Position numbers and translations under genes: made by a program
Part shown: positions 23,609 to 27,459 of the stretch, piece after piece
Layout of the letters: every line of letters begins with the position of its first letter
How positions within the stretch are numbered: position 1 is the first letter of the stretch
Source: a virus
DNA: 27,459 nucleotides
Strand: one strand, 5' to 3'
Virus record (IMG/VR): IMGVR_UViG_3300025626_001251
Coordinates: 1 to 27,459 of that record
Notes under the pieces: generated by a model
What the model was told of the DNA's origin: nothing
What the model saw: only the letters and a program-made list of their open reading frames with translations
The model's database searches: none

Positions 23609-24175
23609 TTCATAGTTGTAATCGTTTGCATATTTGCTTGCGATAGTTTTTATCTTTTCTAAGTGATAACCCGAGACAGTGATGTCTTCTTTCTCTGTGG
23701 CGTTTTCTGACTCTATTTTTTCTTCACACAAAAACTGCTGATTTGCCCACAGTTCAAGTTTGTATATTTCTTCTAACTTAAAAACTTTAGGTTTAAAGTT
23801 GCCAATGTGTGTGTTTGGCAATATTGCACAGTGCCAGCGCCAATCTATTTCGTTGTATGTGTTGTGTAGTATACGATCAAGATGTGTGTCAAAACAACCT
23901 TCAACACTGTATCGTTGCTTCATAAACTTATATCCGCTTAGTATCCACGTGACTGGGTGCCTTACAGTTGTAAACAGCTGATAGTCTTTGTAGTCTGTAA
24001 ACGGTTCGGCTGCATATGCCTTTTCGTTAGGATCTAAACTTTCCCAGTCGTTGCTTAGTTTGTGTAAGTATCTTGTAACACTACATCCGCCGCACTTTGG
24101 TATGTGTATAAATCCTAACTTTAATCGGTGATTGATTAAGTTACCACCAATTACCCCTTGCGCCATATAGTCCAT
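23603..24175 (-). CDS. Sulfotransferase-like protein
   Basis: A 190-residue protein with the two PAPS-binding signatures of the sulfotransferase superfamily: FIHIPKCGGCSV (22-33, the 5'-phosphosulfate loop, usually HIPKTGGTS) and TVRHPVTWILSGYKF (70-84, the 3'-phosphate segment with R72 and S80). It resembles carbohydrate sulfotransferases of the Sulfotransfer_2 type but is short. It would transfer a sulfo group from PAPS to an acceptor, perhaps a surface glycan; the acceptor is unknown. The start is ATG 24175 or the in-frame ATG at 24166; neither has a good ribosome site, and both lie inside the end of the 54-residue membrane protein gene, suggesting translational coupling. Confidence 0.75.
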   Translation of the reverse strand: MDYMAQGVIGGNLINHRLKLGFIHIPKCGGCSVTRYLHKLSNDWESLDPNEKAYAAEPFTDYKDYQLFTTVRHPVTWILSGYKFMKQRYSVEGCFDTHLDRILHNTYNEIDWRWHCAILPNTHIGNFKPKVFKLEEIYKLELWANQQFLCEEKIESENATEKEDITVSGYHLEKIKTIASKYANDYNYEL

Positions 24176-24315
24176 GCACCGTATGCGATTGCGCCGTATG
24201 CAATAAGTTTAGTTAATGGTGAAAAAATAATAATAGCTGCTCCTGCTGCTACCATTAGTACTCCATCAACGGTTGACCGCTCCCGCAATCGTGTTTCTAT
24301 CCAATTTTTGATCAT
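24151..24315 (-). CDS. 54-residue membrane protein
   Basis: A short gene encoding an amphipathic basic N-terminus (IKNWIETRLRERS) and two hydrophobic segments, about 17-33 (DGVLMVAAGAAIIIFSP) and 36-50 (KLIAYGAIAYGAWTI), ending in WRKG. It is therefore likely a small inner-membrane hairpin. AGGAGA lies 7 bases before ATG 24315, one of the best ribosome sites in the window. It overlaps the coiled-coil gene by 50 bases and the sulfotransferase-like gene by 25. I recall similar small proteins in marine T4-like phages, but their function is unknown to me; a role in lysis timing or membrane takeover would be speculation. Confidence 0.75.
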   Translation of the reverse strand: MIKNWIETRLRERSTVDGVLMVAAGAAIIIFSPLTKLIAYGAIAYGAWTIWRKG

Positions 24316-24556
24316 TACTTAATCTCCTAATACGTTTGTCTTGTTCATTTATTTGACGTTCTAGTCTACTTAATTTTTCTTCTAATGCAAAAACATATGC
24401 GTGTGTTGGTATTTGTTTTTCCGTACCCGCTTCATCTAGCATTGTAAAAGTATTCACGCCTGCTCCTTTGAGACCGCCTAACACACGGTTAGGATTTTTA
24501 TCTCTAGTTGCTACTTGTGGAGAATTTACTCCGTACATTTTATTTAAATAACTCAT
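24266..24556 (-). CDS. Coiled-coil protein of unknown function (96 aa)
   Basis: A 96-residue protein with a Gly/Asn-rich first half (RVLGGLKGAGVNTFTMLDEAG) and a strongly predicted coiled coil at about 56-82 (ALEEKLSRLERQINEQDKRI). No catalytic motif is present. It begins 7 bases after the stop of the UV endonuclease gene, and its 3' end overlaps the 54-residue membrane protein gene. No ribosome site is obvious before ATG 24556. A CATAAATA string lies only 4 bases upstream, too close to match the other late boxes. Confidence 0.68.
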   Translation of the reverse strand: MSYLNKMYGVNSPQVATRDKNPNRVLGGLKGAGVNTFTMLDEAGTEKQIPTHAYVFALEEKLSRLERQINEQDKRIRRLSNDQKLDRNTIAGAVNR

Positions 24557-24563
24557 AATGTAT

Positions 24564-25610
24564 TTATGCTGCCATTTCTGTAAACCCGCCAGTATTAATA
24601 ATATGACGGTCTAGTAGTTGTCTGCTTGCTAAGTTCTTACACTTTGCCTCTACCATAATATCAGCCCACTGCCAATGCGATAGTGCCCAGTCATTGACTG
24701 CATCATTCCACATGTAATCTGAGTGTGCTCTTAGTTTTCCTTTTTTGAAGCCTTGTTCCGTAAGCGCCGCAAAGTCCGGTCTTTGTGTTGCTGAGTAACT
24801 GGAAAGAAGATCTTCTCTACTACAACTAAAATGCATAGCAGGCCGAACGCCGCGCCAACTAGCCACAACACGTTTGATTCTATCATCATTGGGTTCAATA
24901 TATTCTCCTTCTCGACACCAATGGTGATGGATGTCTAGCACCAGAGCGAGATCGTTTGCAAGCTCAAGACTGTCTCCAATTCCCCATTTGTTTTCGTCGT
25001 TCTCGATTGTAATAGTGTTTCTTGCCTCCGGTGAGAGACGTTTAAGCGCGGCCTTGATACCGGCTGGACCTTGGCGGCCTGAGATGTGTACGTTGCACTT
25101 GAAGTCTTGAAACTTGCGGCCGTAGCCCATCCACCTAATGAGATTTGCATGATATTCAAACTCCTCTATTGATCTTTCCACGATTTCCGGAGTGTCCGAT
25201 GCGAGGACAACAAATTGTCCGGGATGCATCGAAAGTCGCACATCAAGGGCTCTTGCCGCGTCACCAACTGCACCATAGTGCTTCTCACAGTATGCCAACA
25301 CGTCAGGCTTACTCCAAAAATAGCGCCAATCAGGATGGGTAGCACAAGGAAGCTGATTACTACCAAGTCTAACCATTCGAAGTTCTGGAGCAAGGCTTCC
25401 AACATATTCTACTAACCTTTTTGCTGCGGCTGCATTGTGTTCCATAATGTCCCAAAGTCGCTGTTCTGCTACTTCGGTAGTTTGTCTATTTAGCCACTGT
25501 ACTGTTGTACTGCGTTCTGTAAGCGGCCGCTGAATTTCTTCTAGTATTTTTTTCTTCTGTGTTTGGTCTTCGTGCAAGTATTTACATGCAAAGCCTATAC
25601 GTTTGATCAT
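24564..25610 (-). CDS. uvsE: UV damage endonuclease (UvsE/UvdE)
   Basis: A 348-residue UV damage endonuclease, a TIM-barrel enzyme that nicks DNA 5' to pyrimidine dimers and other lesions in a light-independent repair pathway. Metal-site residues expected for the family are visible: H129 in LSMHPGQF, H175 in CNVHISG, E203 in TITIENDE, D226 and H228/H229 in LVLDIHHHW, H260 in AMHFS, H296 in RAHSDYMW and E321 in IMVEAKCK. Length is normal. Parts are markedly GC-richer than the neighbours (38 of 60 bases at 25021-25080), suggesting a different origin. A strong sigma70-type promoter lies at 25642-25670, so the gene can be expressed apart from the genes before it. Confidence 0.92.
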   Translation of the reverse strand: MIKRIGFACKYLHEDQTQKKKILEEIQRPLTERSTTVQWLNRQTTEVAEQRLWDIMEHNAAAAKRLVEYVGSLAPELRMVRLGSNQLPCATHPDWRYFWSKPDVLAYCEKHYGAVGDAARALDVRLSMHPGQFVVLASDTPEIVERSIEEFEYHANLIRWMGYGRKFQDFKCNVHISGRQGPAGIKAALKRLSPEARNTITIENDENKWGIGDSLELANDLALVLDIHHHWCREGEYIEPNDDRIKRVVASWRGVRPAMHFSCSREDLLSSYSATQRPDFAALTEQGFKKGKLRAHSDYMWNDAVNDWALSHWQWADIMVEAKCKNLASRQLLDRHIINTGGFTEMAA

Positions 25611-25641
25611 TAGTTGTGCCTATTCATTAGTTGTTCAAGTA

Positions 25642-25670
25642 GTTATAACACGATTTTATTTGCATGTCAA
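25642..25670 (-). promoter_or_regulatory. sigma70-type promoter for uvsE
   Basis: On the minus strand TTGACA (25670-25665), 17 bases, then TATAAC (25647-25642): a perfect -35 and five of six at -10. It lies in the 63-base gap before the UV endonuclease, and the expected RNA start near 25635 leaves a leader of about 25 bases. Best promoter match in the window. Confidence 0.7.
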
Positions 25671-25673
25671 CAT

Positions 25674-25874
25674 TTAATGCTGAACACCATTGATGATATC
25701 ATCAAGTGCTTTAATAGCTACTGTATGATGTAAGTTTTCACCCCATGTTTCACAATAGTCTTTGCCTGCTGCATCAGCAAGTTCTTTGCTGCTGTAAACA
25801 CCATGGAACCTATTTCGTTCTGGATGTCCTGTATTGTATGTGTGTACAATATAAATGTTAGTTGTTGTGTTCAT
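25674..25874 (-). CDS. Small conserved phage protein of unknown function (66 aa)
   Basis: A 66-residue protein of the form beta-(IYIVHTYNT)-loop-(FHGVYSSKELADAAGKDYCE)-beta, ending in a short helix (ALDDIINGV). The GVYSSKELADAA segment resembles small proteins that present one strand and one helix of a ferredoxin-like fold, but I cannot name a function. ATG 25874 forms an ATGA overlap with the glycosyltransferase stop, which is why it is chosen over an in-frame upstream ATG at 25895. Confidence 0.68.
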   Translation of the reverse strand: MNTTTNIYIVHTYNTGHPERNRFHGVYSSKELADAAGKDYCETWGENLHHTVAIKALDDIINGVQH

Positions 25875-26710
25875 CGCCAGTTCTCCTTTACCCAACTGTC
25901 ATTTGCATCTGCAGGATTTGGTTCGCCGTGAAACACTGCAATGCATGTATCTGGATGTATTTTAGGTGGTGCATCAATTGTAAAGTTACGTTTGCGTCTT
26001 TCATCAAGTTTGAGATCGCGCCTATCACGCATTTCCCATTTGTAACTCATTATCCATTCGTCTGGCCAAAAAACATGATCCTTGATATGTTTGTACATCC
26101 AGTCTTGATCTCCTCGTAGTCGTAATGTTTCAGTGCGAGGATTTTTTTTAAACTGCTGCCAAAAGTTATCATATTGCCCTATTTCTACACGAAACACACT
26201 GCTGTTCATATGTGTCCATGTTGGGCGCTGAGTTCTATTAAAGTCTCTAATGATATTAAACTTTTTAGGGGCGCAAGTAAACAGTTTATCAATATTGTTA
26301 AACACAATCACATCTAAATCTAAAAACAACAACGTGCCGTTAATAGGCAAGTCAGCACCAACAAACATTGGTTTGTACCACCAACCATCTGCTTGTATTT
26401 TTGGCAACGGATATGTTTTAATATTTTTATCTATGCCTTTAGGATCTTCAGTAAAGCACACAAACTCATATGGTATAGTTATATTACGATTGACCATACT
26501 GTATAGTTTGTTTACATATTCTGCACTATACTTGGTGCCCCATTTTAAACATGCTACATAGTTCTTAGAAGATAATAGGGCTACATCTAGCAACCCTATT
26601 TCTTGGTCAAGTTGCGCTAGTTCAGTTAAGGCTTTCTCACGAGCCTTCCTTGCTTTACGCACTTGTTTAGTTTCAGTCCACTGCTTTGTAGATTGCACTG
26701 TTTGCTCCAT
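25871..26710 (-). CDS. Glycosyltransferase (GT-A type, DxD motif)
   Basis: A protein of about 279 residues. The N-terminal 40 or so are charged and helical (RKARKAREKALTELAQ), followed by a GT-A-like domain starting at VACLKWGTKYSAEYVNKLY, with the metal- and nucleotide-sugar-binding DxD in LLFLDLDVIVF (D131 and D133) and HGEPNP near the C-terminus. It would transfer a sugar from a nucleotide sugar; candidates are modified phage DNA, a virion protein or host glycan. A GTG at 26719 would extend it by three residues; ATG 26710 is preferred on codon grounds, although neither has a clear ribosome site. It starts within the end of the QueD-like gene and overlaps the 66-residue gene, so the three form one coupled unit. 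Confidence 0.82.
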   Translation of the reverse strand: MEQTVQSTKQWTETKQVRKARKAREKALTELAQLDQEIGLLDVALLSSKNYVACLKWGTKYSAEYVNKLYSMVNRNITIPYEFVCFTEDPKGIDKNIKTYPLPKIQADGWWYKPMFVGADLPINGTLLFLDLDVIVFNNIDKLFTCAPKKFNIIRDFNRTQRPTWTHMNSSVFRVEIGQYDNFWQQFKKNPRTETLRLRGDQDWMYKHIKDHVFWPDEWIMSYKWEMRDRRDLKLDERRKRNFTIDAPPKIHPDTCIAVFHGEPNPADANDSWVKENWR

Positions 26711-27125
26711 GTTCTGCACATTCTACTTCTACGCACCAGCAACGATTGTCTGTTGCTTCGCGGATTAGTTTATCTGCAAACTTCCAAGCGTGATATGCAA
26801 ACATCTCTGCACCAACACCGTCCATTACTACAACTTCACACAGTCCCATATTCTCAAGTTCTGCAAACTTGTACAAGAATGGATCTTGTCTGTCAATAAC
26901 AGTCTTGTGATCAAAGTTATCTTCTAGCCATGCCTTCAACGGTTTTAGTCCGCCAAAGTCTACTGCCCAGTTTTTGTTGTCAAGTTCACTACATCCAAAT
27001 GTAAACTTGAAGCCTAAGCTATAACCATGTAAGAATTTGCAATGCGAGTGATCTGCATGTGGTTGTCGGAACACTGCTGATAAGCCGATCTGGTGTCCGT
27101 ATGTTTTAGTCGAATAGTAAGCCAT
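26673..27125 (-). CDS. queD: QueD-like 6-pyruvoyl/6-carboxy-tetrahydropterin synthase
   Basis: A 150-residue member of the PTPS/QueD family, which converts dihydroneopterin triphosphate to 6-carboxytetrahydropterin (deazapurine branch) or 6-pyruvoyltetrahydropterin. Visible: the presumed catalytic C29 in SHCKFLHGYS, WAVDFGGLK (53-61), FDHKTVI (71-77) and the pterin-anchoring E138 with N142 and Y146 in AEHGANSAIY. Of the three usual zinc histidines, only H33 is clear: the first position aligns with F19 and HGH is replaced by HGY (Y35). In phages this family can feed 7-deazaguanine DNA modification, but no other gene of that pathway is visible here. AAGGAG precedes ATG 27125, and a sigma70-type promoter lies upstream. 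Confidence 0.85.
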   Translation of the reverse strand: MAYYSTKTYGHQIGLSAVFRQPHADHSHCKFLHGYSLGFKFTFGCSELDNKNWAVDFGGLKPLKAWLEDNFDHKTVIDRQDPFLYKFAELENMGLCEVVVMDGVGAEMFAYHAWKFADKLIREATDNRCWCVEVECAEHGANSAIYKAVD

Positions 27126-27131
27126 TAGTAT

Positions 27132-27150
27132 ACTCCTTAGTTAATGGAGT
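27132..27150 (-). promoter_or_regulatory. Small hairpin over the queD ribosome site
   Basis: In the minus-strand RNA, ACTCC and GGAGT form a 5-base-pair stem around a 9-base loop. GGAGT is part of the ribosome-binding site AAGGAGT before ATG 27125, so folding would hide it. The stem is short and could be chance. Confidence 0.3.
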
Positions 27151-27158
27151 GTGCGGAA

Positions 27159-27165
27159 TATTTAG
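27159..27165 (-). promoter_or_regulatory. Weak late-box-like element before queD
   Basis: CTAAATA on the minus strand, 33 bases before ATG 27125. It lacks the ATAAATA core shared by the other boxes and is further from the start, so it is a weak candidate. Confidence 0.2.
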
Positions 27166-27198
27166 AGTGGGTCGAACACTTAGTCCACTGTACTACTT

Positions 27199-27227
27199 AT
27201 AATACTATAGTTATTGCTGATCGTCAA
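27199..27227 (-). promoter_or_regulatory. sigma70-type promoter for the queD operon
   Basis: On the minus strand TTGACG (27227-27222), 17 bases, then TATTAT (27204-27199): five of six at both hexamers. It spans the stop codon of the upstream gene, and RNA would start near 27192, giving a leader of about 67 bases that contains the hairpin at 27132-27150. Confidence 0.6.
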
Positions 27228-27459
27228 CTGATTTTACTATCAACAAAATATTACTATACTCTGCTGTCTTTGGAACTTTAAATACCCAATGATTGCACAC
27301 AAACTCACCTGTCATAGTTACTCTATATCTGCCGCCGTCTTCCATATCTGTAGGACGTTCCATGCTCCACATATTTGGCAACGTTTCACCTGGTCTGGTG
27401 TTGCGTATATACTGCTTTGTAAATGCATCTAGTTTATGACTATGACTGCCGTCTTCTGC
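27211..27459 (-). CDS. C-terminal part of an unknown protein (partial)
   Basis: The last 82 codons of a minus-strand gene that enters from the right edge and stops with TAA at 27213-27211. The frame is open throughout, with ordinary composition. Visible features are a DGSHSHKLDAFT start, WSMERPTDMEDGGRYRVTMT in the middle and a beta-strand-rich end (WVFKVPKTAEYSNILLIVKSV). I do not recognise a family. The gap to the QueD-like gene (27126-27210) holds promoter elements but no gene. Confidence 0.6.
   Translation of the reverse strand, partial: AEDGSHSHKLDAFTKQYIRNTRPGETLPNMWSMERPTDMEDGGRYRVTMTGEFVCNHWVFKVPKTAEYSNILLIVKSVDDQQ

Noticed and set aside
24561-24568. CATAAATA as a late promoter before the 96-residue coiled-coil gene
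   Set aside because: It ends only 4 bases before the ATG, unlike the 18-22 bases of the other boxes, and includes the TAA stop of the UV endonuclease.
25611-25673. Terminator between the 66-residue gene and uvsE
   Set aside because: No GC-rich hairpin followed by a U-run was seen; the gap is explained by a promoter.

Overview
This window is most likely part of the genome of a marine T4-like myovirus, of the broad group that includes cyanophages and pelagiphage myoviruses. Evidence: tightly packed genes with 1-4 base overlaps, almost all on the minus strand; a GroES-like co-chaperonin; a UV damage endonuclease; an A-type Fe-S carrier; a DexA-like exonuclease; an orphan DNA polymerase III alpha-like fragment; TATAAATA-type late promoter boxes; and about 15.8 kb of large modular fibre/appendage genes. 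No photosynthesis gene is present, so the host cannot be named. The DNA is AT-rich, apart from a GC-richer UV endonuclease gene.

Layout, in window order. 1-1657: a metabolic operon read right to left (DexA-like exonuclease, MazG-like pyrophosphohydrolase, HAD-like phosphatase, class I fructose-bisphosphate aldolase running off the left edge), behind a sigma70-type promoter. 1695-3240: a radical SAM enzyme and a nitroreductase-family flavoprotein behind a late box. 3262-4435: a second MazG-superfamily protein, the co-chaperonin and a conserved protein of unknown function. 4457-6858: a B12-binding-type radical SAM protein coupled to the pol III alpha fragment. 6868-22889: virion appendage genes, including proteins of 1628 and 2364 residues. 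22903-23259: an IscA/HesB-like carrier that leads the largest fibre transcript. 23321-23608: a zinc-ribbon protein, the only plus-strand gene. 23603-25610: sulfotransferase-like protein, a 54-residue membrane protein, a coiled-coil protein and UvsE/UvdE. 25674-27125: a small unknown protein, a glycosyltransferase and a QueD-like pterin enzyme. 27211-27459: the C-terminal end of an unknown gene.

Two promoter classes can be read by eye. Five sites on the minus strand have TTGAC(A/G), exactly 17 bases, then a -10-like hexamer, mostly ahead of enzyme genes. Five boxes matching NATAAATA lie 18-22 bases before the start codons of IscA/fibre genes and of the nitroreductase. The inferred plan is host-polymerase early expression of enzymes and late expression of virion genes, with IscA and the nitroreductase/radical SAM pair on the late side.

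There is no gene-free stretch above 300 bases, and no tRNA, rRNA, CRISPR array or insertion sequence was recognised. The points most worth following are the phage aldolase, the two radical SAM genes with their partners, a histidine-rich insert with an EF-hand-like loop inside a fibre protein, the QueD-like protein with altered zinc-ligand positions, and the two-class promoter pattern.
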